A stretch of DNA of 64,000 nucleotides from Cerrena zonata. Lineage: Eukaryota; Basidiomycota; Agaricomycetes; Polyporales; Cerrenaceae. The stretch lies in contig JASBNA010000031.1 in assembly GCA_038087015.1 (NCBI GenBank), positions 464,712 to 528,711 on the forward strand. Direction: 5' to 3'. Both the position numbers and the translations under genes were made by a program. Below are positions 1-11,703 of the stretch, one piece after another. Numbering within the stretch: the first letter of the stretch is position 1; each line of letters starts with the position of its first letter. Below the pieces are notes generated by a model. That model was not told where the DNA came from. It did no database searches and saw nothing but the letters and a program-made list of their open reading frames with translations.

Positions 1-791
1 CGAGGAGATTGGTTGGGCCGGAAGCAAACATTAATAGTCGTACACCAGTATGATAAGTCTGACAATGTTTGAGGGCGTCACAGAGTGTGGTATAGCTAAT
101 AGCCTTGGGCTTGGAGAAGAGTACGTGGGAGAGAGGATGCGGAAGGACCATGGAGGTTTGCGGATTCGGGTGCGGAGGGAAAACAAGGTTTGAGTTTGGA
201 TGGTAGACCTGTTACAGATTTGACGATAAACGTACATCAGTGCTCTCATACTTGACCTATTGTCCGATAAGATTCATGTAGGCCGATCGTATATCTTGCC
301 CACTTATCTCTTGGTCGAGATCGCTGAAATTTGCGCACTGAGAGAGGTGGAAACCTTCACATTTTCTTTTTGAACTACAGTCAGTAACGAAATTAACAAC
401 TTCACTTAGTCATCACTTGGACAATGAACTCAATGGAAGTCAAGCATGATAGATCCGCCAACTCTCTTCCACGACTCTTTCATTCGTCATCCTTCGGGCT
501 AAGTGTCAACGAACTTCCAAGTGTCTTCGAAGCCTGTTTTGGTCAAGAGTCAAATTATGGAGGCTCGGGAGATCGAACAGTAACTGCCAAATGTTCAAAG
601 AGGTAAATAGCAGAAACAAATATGTTTAAAGTATATCTACCTTCCACAACTTTGCGGCGTCTCGCGATGTAGTGACGCGGTTCGAGTGCTTTCCCTTGAG
701 AGTGAGGATATCTCTAAAGGTTTTACATATTTAAGATCTAGCTTTCCATGCAGCACCTAAATAATCGTAGGTAGAGTGGCGAGGGGTAAAG
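1..791. other. no recognisable gene
   Basis: Only short, unrecognised open frames occur here (for example 31-249 on the minus strand and 424-606 on the plus strand). None has a domain, a paralog in the window or convincing intron structure. The right end may hold 3' sequence of the neighbouring minus-strand paralog. Confidence 0.4.
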
Positions 792-2435
792 TCATGGAGT
801 TAGAAGGAACCCCATTGTCAACAAACATTCATTGATAAACTCGAAGTCCCATACCTTTTCAATGTAACGCAGTTCGTTCAAGATGGTGTCTCTCAGAGAA
901 GAGCTATATGGATATCCCTTCTCTGCGTGGGTCATGCTTACATCCCCGTTACTGCGAGTGTTGGGCAGCTTGTGCGAGGTCGTGGTAGATGTTTCGGTGA
1001 CAGCCTCTAAAGTTGCTACAATAAGTTATCTCAGGACATATTACGGATATATACAAGGGGAGACCTCACCCTCACTAGTTCGGACACATTCCCTTGACTC
1101 ATCAGTAGTCCAATTGCCTGCATCGATAATCTGGTCTGACAATCAGGACTAGGTGAATTAGATATTTGAAGGGTGCTTACCGGGTTGCAATTCAATTTGG
1201 TGAATGTATCTGGCAAAATAGCTACGTCTGCATCTGTAGACTTTGGAAATCTCAACTATGAACGGACTTCGGCCCAACGCGAGGATACGCACTGAAAGGG
1301 AATAACCATGAATACGATCGACATGTAATCGGGGCTAAATCCGATTTGTTATTGTGACTATACGTTTCTCGACATATAGACGAACCTTGGAGTACTCGGG
1401 ATCTATGATCACTTCTACCTCTGTCTCTTCAGCGTCGTCCTCCGGTATTGAACATCCGTACTCGGAGGGATCATCCCCAGGTAAGTCGTTGGGGTCCGCA
1501 GTTGCTAAGATCAAAGGGATTGTGCGGAGTACACGATACCTAGCCTTATATGCTGATAGGAAAATGCAGTCACTAGGATCAGCGGGTTGAGGGGGTTGAG
1601 AGCCCATTGAATCTGCAGTTGGTGAGACTGGAGAAGGAGGTACGTCCAAAAGCAGGTCTTTGAGCGGGTGTTCTTGGAAGGTACTTGATTTGCGAGTTTC
1701 GGGAACTCGATTCTCTCCCGATACTGCACCCAATTTTCCGTACGGGACTCTTCCTTGTAGAGAAAGTTGCAACACCTCGCCTTGATTACGAAAACTCGCT
1801 ATGGCCTAGTTTCTCGCCTTGATGTGGTCACGTACAAGGATTACATCTTCCTTGTCGATGGTTAATCCACATTTTTGAGTGACGTAGTCATGCCATGATC
1901 TGTGGTTACGACGCATGTAGCTAATCCAGTCCCGATTATGGGGAACCAATACGCTATCGCATCCCTGCTGCAATGCCAATAATGCGCCGGATTCCCCCTC
2001 ACATCGATATTGACATGTCACGGTGTCTGGATGTTCATTTCTAATGCCGATATAAATAGATGGGTAAAGATAAGTCATGATAGCAACGTACCGACTAGAC
2101 TTATCTGCCGGAAGATCCTTCTGTGTGATCTCTTGACTCGTATAGATCTGAGCTTGTAGTTGATTGGGGTAACGTATAGGTTTACTACTGAGACTGCTGG
2201 TTGTAAGAGGGCTGAAGTTGTCAGGTACATCTTTTTGACTTTCTCGTGGATCCAAAATATTGAACAGTCCATGCCACGATCCGTGGTCGGGGTCGATATA
2301 GCCTACGTCCCCAATACGCACTGCAGGTTTGCCGTCGAGAGGTTTCGGCGTCCACAGAGCGATACCATAACCTAACTGACCAAGATGCTCTTGGTAGACT
2401 TTACTGGCTGATTTGCTGATAGTAGTAGTAGACAT
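792..2435 (-). pseudogene. GD-VGYI family paralog 1, broken by one in-frame stop
   Basis: First of four paralogs in the window; the family's function is unknown to me. Exon 1 starts at 2435 and carries the family motifs VYQEHLGQLGYGIALW and GDVGYIDPDHGSW. A ~55 nt intron (gtacgt...attag, near 2045-2093) leads to the exon with ALLALQQGCDSVLVPHNRDW and MRRNHRSWHDYV. At 1806-1808 the frame meets TAG exactly where the other three copies encode Trp (KARKWAIA, KAKSWAVA, KASAWSVV). The same frame then continues without shift through GRVPYGKLGAV, CIFLSAYKARYRVLR and an acidic patch to DPEYSK. Further conserved exons follow (STDADVAILPD near 1200-1240; LRDTILNELRYIEK near 860-1025). The 3' end at 792 is the readthrough stop after YIEK and may be wrong if another exon exists. 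A single nonsense change suggests a young pseudogene; a C-terminally truncated 209-residue product or a sequencing error are alternatives. Confidence 0.6.
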
Positions 2436-2540
2436 CCAGTAGGTGCTATTATGGAGAATCGGCGATGGGAGTCGACAGTGAGAATGTCATATTCTCCGGG
2501 TATGCGAAAGACACGTACATCACCCTAGAAGTTTGATCTT

Positions 2541-2632
2541 GGTAAGGATCATATTGGCCGAGTTCGCCTTATAAAACAAGCACGATGACATCGTCCAGGG
2601 TATCCTTGGTCAGAGGGTCTAGGGAAAACTTC
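2541..2632 (-). promoter_or_regulatory. conserved promoter block of GD-VGYI paralog 1
   Basis: Read on the minus strand this holds CCCTCTGACC, then GATGTCATCGTGCTTG, then TTTTATAAGG (a TATA-like box near 2568-2580) and TCGGCCAATATGATCCTTA. The same ordered elements occur 95-200 bp upstream of all four paralogs. The rest of 2436-3059 holds no recognisable gene. Confidence 0.55.
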
Positions 2633-3059
2633 TTTTGATTACACTTGAGGGTGCTATCTTCGTAAGTCGACCAAGCTTCAGATCCAAGGGCGGTACAACG
2701 TGTGTTTCTCATCATCCGTGGCTTAAGCTTGTACAGAAAAGATTACGAAATGGAATGGACGGGAACGAGAGTAAGTATCCATGTAGACTCAGTGTATTTA
2801 AAACATTTTAATTTACCATTACATAAATAATATTTTCGGTAAAATTAATAACGATTTCTTCGAGTACTGAACTGTACTCTCGACTAAATTCTTGCGCGAG
2901 ATTCACGTTCTAGGTAGGGGCAGACTTAGTGTGAATTTACACTCAATTAGGTTTACTGCTTGTCCGAGATTCGCGGTTGATGATGGGTGATTTCGAAGGA
3001 GGCGCTACGATGATGGATTTCCAGAAAATATGGACATAGACGTAGCCAAAGATTATTTA

Positions 3060-4587
3060 CTAGAGTTGCTCGAATTCGATACTCGCCAAAACAAACGCAG
3101 CAAGGCCCTTGAGATCGTTCAGGTCGGTGGGGATCCCAACATAGTACTAGAGAATATAGTGTCAAATTATGGACCATCAAACAAGCAAAGCGTATCACAC
3201 ATACCGCAAAAGAACCGTCCGTATTTAGACTCCCAACCTGAACCGTATTCTTCCAATCCATAGTTCCATCTCCATGATCTACAACCCAATTTTCCACCAT
3301 ATATTGGTATGCTTTTTTTGCCGCTGCCACAATTTTACCATCCGTATCGCTCAAATACCCCAGCCTAACAGCTTTCAAGAGTGAATAGACAAACATCGCA
3401 GAACCGCTACTCTCGAAATAGTTCCCAGCTCGACCGGGCTGGGTCATTACGAGCCACCATACTCCGCTAGTGGGGTCCGCTGCTGAGACGATTCGGGGGA
3501 AGAGGGTATGGACATAAGATAAGATGATGTTGTGTCCCGGGTGGGAGGTAGGGATGATGGAGAGGGCATCGACGAGCGCCATGCTATACCAGCCTAACGC
3601 GCGAATCCAGATTTCGGGAGAGTGACCACGATCAGGATCCGCCCATACAGTCCTAACGATTATGATGTTAGTCCCCGTATGACGATCGGCGATTGTGGTG
3701 AGGCTTACGTATGTGAATAATCATAGCCGTGGTAAAGGAGACCAGTAAAGGTATGATTGGGTGTCGCAGTTGTCTGGATGGTGTTGTTGTGCATTAAGTC
3801 AAACTGGGAGATAACGTCGTCTATGATTGTACAATTAGATATCGCAAATGCCTGGCAGAGGTTAGCTTACCCCAAGCAGTTGTATTATCCGGCTGGAAAA
3901 ACTGGGTATACGTAGCGTAGAAGATATCACCCATATAGATTCCGTCCAACCAGCCTACCAACATCGATTGATAAATCGAAACTTCATCTTGGAATACAAC
4001 TCACCTTGATTGGGATAAATCTTCTTATGCCAAAATTGACCCTGAGCAGTTCGAGAATGAATCGGTAATTGAGCTCTAAACTCGTCAGCAGCGGCCTTGT
4101 ATTTCGCTTGCTTCGTTTGGTTGTATCTAGAGAGGCCTCAGACTTTAGAGCACGTACATTAAATGAGTCCGATCTTACAGGTACAGGAAAGTCGGGCCCA
4201 CTCGAAGGGGATCCAATTGAAACTGAGTTGCACTGTATGAGTGCAAGCGCGGGGTTTAGAATACCTTGTTTCCAAGTTCAAGAAAAAAACGCACCTATAT
4301 CCACCACCAACATTACCGTTGCTATCAACCACATTGTCAACTCCAGCCTTGATGTAGTCATAGTATGTTTTGTTTCCCGTGCGCTCATAGAGTAGCCTGA
4401 GTGCCCATTGCAGTTCTCCGTGTTCATACGACACCAACGGTTTCCCAGAACTATCTAGTCCATTTCCTTGCCCTCTAGCGATAGCAGAATCTGCACCCCA
4501 TAGAGCGTAAGAGGACGGACGAGCATAGACCAAAGGTAGGACCACTGTTATTAGGCACCAGAGAGGCAAAATCAGAATCGAAAACAT
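3060..4587 (-). CDS. GH105 unsaturated rhamnogalacturonyl hydrolase, secreted
   Basis: Glycoside hydrolase of the GH88/GH105 (YteR-like) type, which removes the unsaturated galacturonyl residue from rhamnogalacturonan oligosaccharides released by pectin lyases; likely extracellular. The protein opens with a hydrophobic signal peptide (MFSILILPLWCLITVVLPLVYA). Family blocks follow over about six or seven exons: YEHGELQWALRLLYERTG, LRVGPTFLYL, QGQFWHKKIYPNQG, GWLDGIYMGDIFYATY (holding the expected catalytic Asp), GLLYHGYDYS, IWIRALGWYSMALVDAL, WWLVMTQPGRAGNYFESS and SAMFVYSLLKAVRLGYL. The last exon reads YYVGIPTDLNDLKGLAAFVLAS and ends IEFEQL-stop, giving the normal C-terminal end. The exons join in frame at standard splice sites, so it appears intact. 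Together with two GH1 genes in this window it points to plant-polysaccharide use. Confidence 0.9.
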
Positions 4588-5666
4588 GATTCAAGATTAT
4601 TAGACCGTTGACCGATATCTATAAATACGAGCTCAGCGGAGTATCTTCGAGAATACCTTGCTTGAATGTATGGTTTCCGATTGGTGCTCGTGACCGACAA
4701 CGAGGAGAAATAACTTATAAAGACGGGCCGTCTAAGGAGTTGGAATACAGGTCAAAGCTTGGAGAAAGCTTGTGAGTTTAAGAATAACAACGACCTCAGG
4801 GAGCGAGTGCGATCACCTGTTTATAGCTGCACCTGTCCCTTGTTACAACTTAGGCAAGAATTTACTCTCAAATTTCTTCACGGCCCGCGCTATATTGGTA
4901 ATATCTTGCCAGTACGAAGTTTCTATTGCGAAATAACATTGAGTCATATGACAAAACCTCTGTTCATCGCAGCGCAGTATATTCCTAGAGCAATAAGAAT
5001 AGACGGTTGTGAGTAGCGGTTATTCAGGGGTGAAGTCAAATCCTAAACCATCTTGTAATGTTTGCTCACCAGACATGTAATATTCATTTTGAATGATTCC
5101 CTCATGTTCTTTTCTTGCACCCAGCGCATGCAAGAAATAATACCCGCTGTGCATGTCAGAGTAGAGGTTGAAGTCAAATCGTGACGCGGTCACGATGTGT
5201 CCCAGGTAGTCACAAGCGCATGGCTGATCGAGATGAATGTGACATGTCGCGTCCGTGACAATTAAACAAATTGCACAATATTTCGTACTCGTATTGATCA
5301 CACATTCCCGACATACGGTTTGCATATGATACGTTAACGCAGACTTTCCAAGAGTCAACTAGTCATGGCTCGGGGGAACTTCTCAGGCTCGACTCGCAGG
5401 GGTCAAGGATTTTCTAGATACTACGCAGCCTAGCAGTTATTACATAAGGCAAATTCGACTGTTTTGGGTATTGCTTCATAACTGACTACATACACGAAGC
5501 TGTAGAGGTTCGTTGTTCTGTCACCCGCTCCATTGCCAGTGTGTCAGAGTGGGCATACAAATTCGCCACATCTTCGAGCTCGAGGGTGACTTGTTCAAGG
5601 TAGCGTCTTGTCGGAAAAATTAGCGCCCCCTGACTTGCAGAGAGTCTATCATCTTCTCCATTCGCC
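4588..5666. other. intergenic, no recognised gene
   Basis: About 1.1 kb between the GH105 start and the MYND gene start. A 112-codon minus-strand frame (5020-5358) is Cys-rich but matches no family I know and lacks a convincing context. Probably the divergent promoters of the two flanking genes. Confidence 0.4.
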
Positions 5667-7519
5667 ATGTTTCGCCCTGTCCTTTTCCCTCAGGTGACAA
5701 ATCACAGAATCCAATTGGAGACAACCCTGGGGCATTTGAAACGTACGCCCAGCAAAGTAGCTCGCGAACTAAAGAAACTACATGAAGAATGCAGCCCTGA
5801 ACGCTTCCGTGCAATGAGTCTTATACATGACTCAATCGACGGGGAGTTTGATCTTGACGATGATTTCTTTCATCGGCTTGCCGAAAGCGAGCTGCCCATG
5901 ATTCTTTTTGCTATTGCTTGCGATAGCTCTAACTATGATTACCCAACATACACAGATCACCACATAGTACGTCTTCCATTTCGTATTGATGGAAATGACT
6001 CGTTTTACCTTTCACATTTCTCACAGACCTACTTTGAAGCTCTCTTCGGATGCCTCAGGCTATGCATAACGCGATTACGATGGTTCTCTTCCTACAGCTG
6101 TAAGCTACATCTGGCGTCGATCATGGTTGGTGTAGAGGTAATGTGGAAGGCCATTGAACAACATCGAGCGAAAATTATCGAAACTCCCGTCAATCTCAAT
6201 CTCAAGAACAATGTCTCTGTTGCTCTATGTGACCTCCTCAATGTTGTTCGCAACTATCTGTCCCATGGAACCGGGTAAGATCCACATACTTCAGGGTCAA
6301 TATTGCCGGGTTATGTATTACAGATTGAGACAGTGTAGGACTCGATGAAACTGGGATGGCTCTATACGCCCATGCATTCTGCCGAGTACCATCTCTGTCC
6401 TCAGCCGACGATGGCTCCCTCTCGACTATGCTAACAGTTGTTGCTGAGACGAATTCGAGAGAACTGGTGCGGAGGATACTCATCGACGAAGGCCAGGCCC
6501 AATATCTCCTCTCCAATCTCTCGGAGGAACTAAGAGATAACAACAGCAACATGCGACTACATTATATTGTTGCCATCTTATTCATGGTGACTTTACTAGT
6601 TGCACCCGAAGAAATGCCACAAATCCTAAAGTCTAGTCAACCCGATTTCGTTACCCCAATACCGCCCTTGATCATAACCCTCTCAGTGGCTGTACAATGG
6701 CCGTTATGTCGCGCCGAAGAAAATACCGAACCCGGAACTGATATATTGACATTGCGGCATTCCCTCGAGATAATAAAGTGGGTCGTTCTTGAGTTTCCCC
6801 TTCTCTTTCTGTCCTGACTAGGCCTCGGGACAGTTTGGTAGTGTTCGAGTTTGGACTCACATTGGGGAAAGAGCAACACGGTGTAGGGATCATACGAAAA
6901 ATGGATTTACTACCACTTTACTCCACGGCTATAGTAAGCGCAGAAACCCCGGAGGATGTACAGACATTGGGTATGTTCCCAGTCATCATCGTCGGCTGAT
7001 CCATGATCGAGGAGTTTTCTTTCGCAGAACGAAGCGCTCCAATCCTGGCTAAATTCATTGATCTCTACAACACACCTTCCACGCCACATGAAATCAAAGA
7101 AGAAATCAGAAATACGATGCTATGCGTGTTTTCCACAGCATTCGAAGCTATTGAAGCCAGAACTTTCCTCCGCAATAATAACATAGGGCATCTCTGGATG
7201 ATGTTAGGCGAATGCACAAAAGTCTGCGAAATATATTCCACTCGCACGGTTCAACTGGAGAAACGCGATCATCTACCGGGTTACAATGCGTATTTCAAGT
7301 CGTGCGCCTGGCGGGGTTGCTTGTGCTCTCATAAACGACCATCACATCATATGCAGGTCTGTAAAGGGTGCTGGGTCGTCCATTATTGTAATAAGAAATG
7401 TCAGGAGAGGTAATGTACACGCCAATGATTCAATTGCGCAAAGAATCATTGACGTTGTTCTCTGTAGCGATTGGACTCATGGAGAACATTCGAAAGTTTG
7501 CCGAAAACCTAATGCTTAA
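5667..7519 (+). CDS. MYND-type zinc finger protein
   Basis: Predicted protein of about 540 residues from five exons: 5667-6274, 6334-6777, 6834-6970, 7028-7409 and 7468-7519. All junctions keep frame, and introns are 56-59 nt with GT..AG ends. The N-terminal ~480 residues are an alpha-helical region without a recognised domain, as is usual for basidiomycete MYND proteins. The C-terminus is a MYND finger: CAWRGC, then QVCKGCWVVHYCNKKCQE, completed across the last intron by SDWTHGEHSKVCRK. This gives the full Cys/His ligand set followed at once by the stop. MYND fingers mediate protein-protein contacts, and the partner is unknown. The last exon is only 52 nt and is easy to miss. Without it the protein would lose its final zinc ligands. 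Confidence 0.8.
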
Positions 7520-7713
7520 GACTCGTCCCCTTTTTCCGTACTCGATTTTATACCATGTACAATGGGCGCGTTGGTATAGGTGAGGGTGATGTCCTTGAGA
7601 CCCGAATGGAAATGTAAGGCTGCGGTCCGATAATAACGGAATCATACTCATTGATATACAGCTGACACTACTCTACCATATGAGAGTGTTTTACGCACCA
7701 GGACTACATCGCA

Positions 7714-8365
7714 TCATAGGATTTCACAATGTTCAATGGTGCTCTTTTGCTTCATGGTTGCAACATAAAGCAGCCGCAAGAAACGATGTAGAGTCGGCGT
7801 CCTCACAATTCCCGTTATCGAAGCCCATGACCATGAAGGTGCAAGGTAGATTTCGGGTCTTGGGTATATCACAGATGTAGTATCAACTCGATTATTAAAC
7901 CAGCATGGCTCATAAGGTATATTCTCCTCCCATAGACCTGCAAGGTATCGTCCTTTACGCCAAAATTGGTGGAATACCTGCGCCAAACCAGACAACGCGA
8001 GTAATTTATCATCTGCGTTGGTGACAGTCCGACTGGTGTAACTCCTGATGGTGTCTGTCCAAACCCAATGGATCTTCTCCCATTCTGACGGAGACCGAAA
8101 CGACGTTATCGACATCGTCCAAAGGCAAACCTTCATCCTGTTCTGATACTAGCAACAAGCAGGACGGACAACCCTGGTCGGCTGAGGGTTTGACCTTGCT
8201 CCATGTTGTCCTGAGTATGTTCCATTCTCCGGATATAGCCTTCTGGAAGATATTCTTCGAGAATGGTCCAGAAATGCAGTCTTGACACACCAATGACAAT
8301 GAGTTAGCAGTCAATTCACTTGCAGAAGATGGAACTGTAGTTCTGTTGCTCGTCAATAAGAACAT
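7714..8365 (-). pseudogene. HET-domain gene relic lacking the core
   Basis: Two pieces of a heterokaryon-incompatibility (HET) type protein lie side by side in different frames. The first (8365 to about 8110) has the usual N-terminal pattern CQDCISGPF ... GEW ... SADQGCPSCLLL. The second (about 8100 to 7714) has the usual region after the HET core: DKLLALSGLAQVF, RYLAGLWEENIP and YLAPSWSWASITG. The central HET domain, normally ~150 residues with a YLWIDSLCI-like block, is absent and the junction changes frame. HET proteins trigger cell death on non-self recognition in filamentous fungi. This copy cannot encode a complete one, so it is an internally deleted relic. The right flank to 8667 (~300 bp) holds nothing recognisable. 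Confidence 0.7.
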
Positions 8366-8667
8366 CTAAGCCATAGTTTCAGCTCAAAGCACGTCATCTT
8401 TTTGTACTTGAATATATCCTGTAATGTTTTAAGTGAAAACCCTAGGACAATTCATCGATGTGTGGGTCCTGAGAAATAGGTGATATCGAATGCAAAACGA
8501 GTTGACGCGGCTGAGTCGTGGACGCCTGGCCTCCACGCTCATGGAATTTACCACACGAGATGAGGCAAGTCAACATCATGATTAAGAAGGACAGAGAATA
8601 TTATGAAATTGATGGTAGCACTATTCAATCGCTAGAAACAGGATTTCATAAATTAGGAACATCATTG

Positions 8668-10303
8668 TTAGGTAGAACCTGGAGTATCTAAGTTAACTGA
8701 ACCATCCTTCGGAACCACGACCATGGCGTAGTGCATGTAAATACTGTACTCGTCCCAGCTCCTGGATTCATTTCCTGTGTAACCGGGGCCATCCACTTGG
8801 TCCTTGGACCACAAATCGCCTTCACCCATTCGGAACAACGGAATATTACCACTCAGGTTCTTGAGCCATTGAATAGAAGGATCCCGCTCCAAAGCCAACT
8901 TATCGCCCAGAATAAAATCAAGATGCGTCTCGGTGAGTGGAAAAACCTCCGTCCAGACGCGGTTGGCCTCAGGGTCCTCGGTGTGAGTGGAACACCTGCT
9001 ATCGACAAACACCGGGATGACGTGCACATCGACACTGGTCAGGCTACGAGCGACTTCGACAAGTATGTGATCAAACGAGGAGTGCTCCTTGACGTCTATA
9101 TGGTACTCGTGCCGAAGTCCTATGGCGAACGGAGGTTTCAACCCTACAAGCGAATCTCGAATGGCAAGCTTCAACTCATCCCAGGAGTTCGCCGGGGTCG
9201 CTTCTGTTGCTTTCTGTTCGCGAAACATCTTAAATGCGATGACAGCGCGGAAGCCTTCTTCGATAGCGTTAACTGCATGAGGCACATCCGTGTAAAACGC
9301 AATCCCTGAGCCACAGCAGGCACTCAAGTGCTCGCCTGCAATTTCAAATCTACCGGGGGGTTTAGTAGTATCACCCAGTCCAACCAGGAACGTCCCGACG
9401 AGATCTTTTTCAGGAGTATCCTTGTGCGAGTGAAACTGACCGCCAGGACCGTACAGATGGATCTTATATGGCACCGCCCTGATGTTGATTGGGAGAAAGC
9501 ACGCAGCCCAATGCTGTTCAATTTCGGTGATGAGTTCTGGGTTGACAGTAAACTCGGAAGCGGGAATTTCTCTTGCGTTGCGAACGTTTGGATTGAACTC
9601 GGTTTCCTGAGTGTGGACATTACCAAAGCCAGAGATTGCTGCGTGCTCAAAGATACGAGCAAGATCGAGATCATCCTTCCAATGATATTCGCACCCTGGT
9701 CTAGTTATCACGAGCTGGTTGGGAGAGGAGAGTGTCCATCCAGATGCATAGGTACGACATTTTGTTGCAATGCTCCGAAGGTTCTCTGCATGAGACTAAA
9801 AGAGTCCACTTTCAGCTTCCAGGACTAACATAGAAAATTCTCGTAGAACGTACAATCATATCATCACCCAGAGAGTGCACAATGTTGAAGCCAGGTCCGT
9901 CGCTATCAAGAACATTCTGGAGCGTTTTTTTACTCCAATTGTCGAAGTATTCAAGGAACGTGCTCTCATGCTCCATGATCGTAAATGTGTCAAAGGCAAA
10001 TGAAGGAAAGCCTGGATCGCGATCTAAAGCATCCTTGATGAGACGTGCTGTCCGGACTCGTTCGCCAGGGGGGAAGTGGAAATTTGGCACTTCTGATCCC
10101 CTATTTTGAACGTTTTCAGACAGTTTAGGCTTCTTGAGTATCTGCTTAGCGGATGGGCTGGACAGCAGAGCACCAGTAGAGCTGGAAGCACTTAGCTTAC
10201 GCTTTGCACTGGAAGCTGTAGCTTTAGGAAGACTGAGACGAGCTCTGACTAGCTGAGAATGGCAAGGAGATACATACTGTTGTCATTTTGGGTGTCTGTC
10301 ATG
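8668..10303 (-). CDS. 2-oxoglutarate/Fe(II)-dependent oxygenase
   Basis: Long 3' exon (9711 region down to 8668, about 347 residues) with an upstream exon (about 9833-10250) and a small first exon at 10303 (MTDTQNDN). The oxygenase core shows the iron ligands HSHKD (HxD) and the distal His in TDVPHAV. It also shows GFRAVIAF, whose Arg would bind 2-oxoglutarate, and YGPGGQFHSHKDTP and LVGTFLVGLGD, typical of prolyl-4-hydroxylase-like basidiomycete proteins. The N-terminal part has a Ser-rich, basic stretch (SAKRKLS, QILKKPKL) that could be a nuclear localisation signal, then a helical segment. The substrate cannot be inferred. The first two exon borders are uncertain because two donor/acceptor pairs fit; the C-terminal stop is clear. 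Confidence 0.75.
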
Positions 10304-11703
10304 ATGGTGAAGGAGACAAAGATGCACCCGATAGGTTCGCTGGGAAAGGTTGTGAACCGGCAGCGTACGTAAACAACGCGTCAACAACGCGTCAGCTTCG
10401 ACAACATAATCGTGTTGCTTACTAATACTAGGCAACTTCAAGCTTATGGCTCCGAATCTCTCCGAATACGACTTGCGGGTTGCTACCTACACAAACAAGC
10501 ATCTGATGATATATGTAGCATATTAAACAGGCCGCGTACTACGAATACAGTACACACTGTATTCGTGAATCATTATACGAAACCTATTCGCTGCTCTTCA
10601 GCTGTCGCCAACGTATTCGAAACTCGAGGCCTTCAGAAATAGAGTATGTAGTACATATCAGTCTTTGTCTACTTGTGCTGTTACTCTTCAGACCATTCTC
10701 TAATCCGCCGAATATTGTATCTTGTTCTTTAGGTCCGATGAGGCTAATTCGCTATGAGATCTGAATCATACATGATGTTGTACTAACACGTTATTCACAA
10801 TGTAAGTCCTGAGAACATACTCTCGTTTGAACCATCTCCCCGATTGAAGATCTAGTCCTCTGGACGCTTGGCTTCTCAGAATATTTTCTCTGACTCGACT
10901 CACTCTATGTCTTGTAACCTGGTGTGCGGTGTATGCGCATGTCAAGCTGCAATACGACAGGTCGAGAGGGCACTAAACCCAAATCAAAGGCTATCATAAA
11001 CGAAAGCTGCGCACATGCAAAATGCTTGTCGACTCTCGTGTTGAACCTCCCGATCAACGAGCACTTCAGCTCGACAACGACACGACAAGGGTTTATATTG
11101 AACTCTTCGAAATAGGTGCCTGTTACATCGAGTTACGCAGTGATACTTCCAGATATCCGCCATTTCCTTCTCTACCTCATTAGCATCGATACTCTCACAC
11201 AAGCTGCGCCAGTGGCTCACCAAAGGTGTCATGCGGCATATGTCGCGCATTGCACCTAGTCTAGACAGATGCACCAGCAAATGACACCTCCCAGTGTACG
11301 ATGTCACCTATCCCAATGCTGTTTGGTCGGGCAGTTTTCGTGATCCTGGACTCGTCATCGGGCCTTCAATGCACAACGAATGAATTTCATTTTCCGGTCC
11401 GACCGAAATATTGAAATGTTGGTCCCCTGCGGGGATAGTCATCCGACTCCAGAAGGTATGTATACAAGCCTTTTATGGCAACACGAGTTCTATCAGACTC
11501 TGGACATATAACGGCAGGTTGCGTTGAACTTCACATGTTCCATGTTGTTTAATTATTTCCGCAGGCATCTAGGTCTAGGATCAACGAATGGTATTATGTG
11601 TACGCACAGAAATTGTTTCGGACCGTTCTCGTCGAATGGTTTAAAAGGTCTACATTTCGCCCCACAGATCCCCATCAATCTGCCAAGGTTGGCTAGTGAC
11701 GCT
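10304..11703. other. intergenic; promoter region of first GH1 gene
   Basis: No recognised gene in 1.4 kb. A 107-codon minus-strand frame at 10984-11307 is Cys/Arg-rich but unlike any family I know. The right end (about 11400-11700) holds GTCATCCGACTCC and flanking sequence that recurs upstream of the second GH1 gene at about 35830. Confidence 0.45.

Noticed and set aside
5020..5358. Cys-rich 112-codon minus-strand frame as a small secreted protein.
   Set aside because: No signal peptide at the Met and no regular Cys spacing.
11524..11703. Upstream in-frame Met of the first GH1 gene as the start.
   Set aside because: It would place 60 residues before the signal peptide; the second copy starts at the equivalent MWS site.
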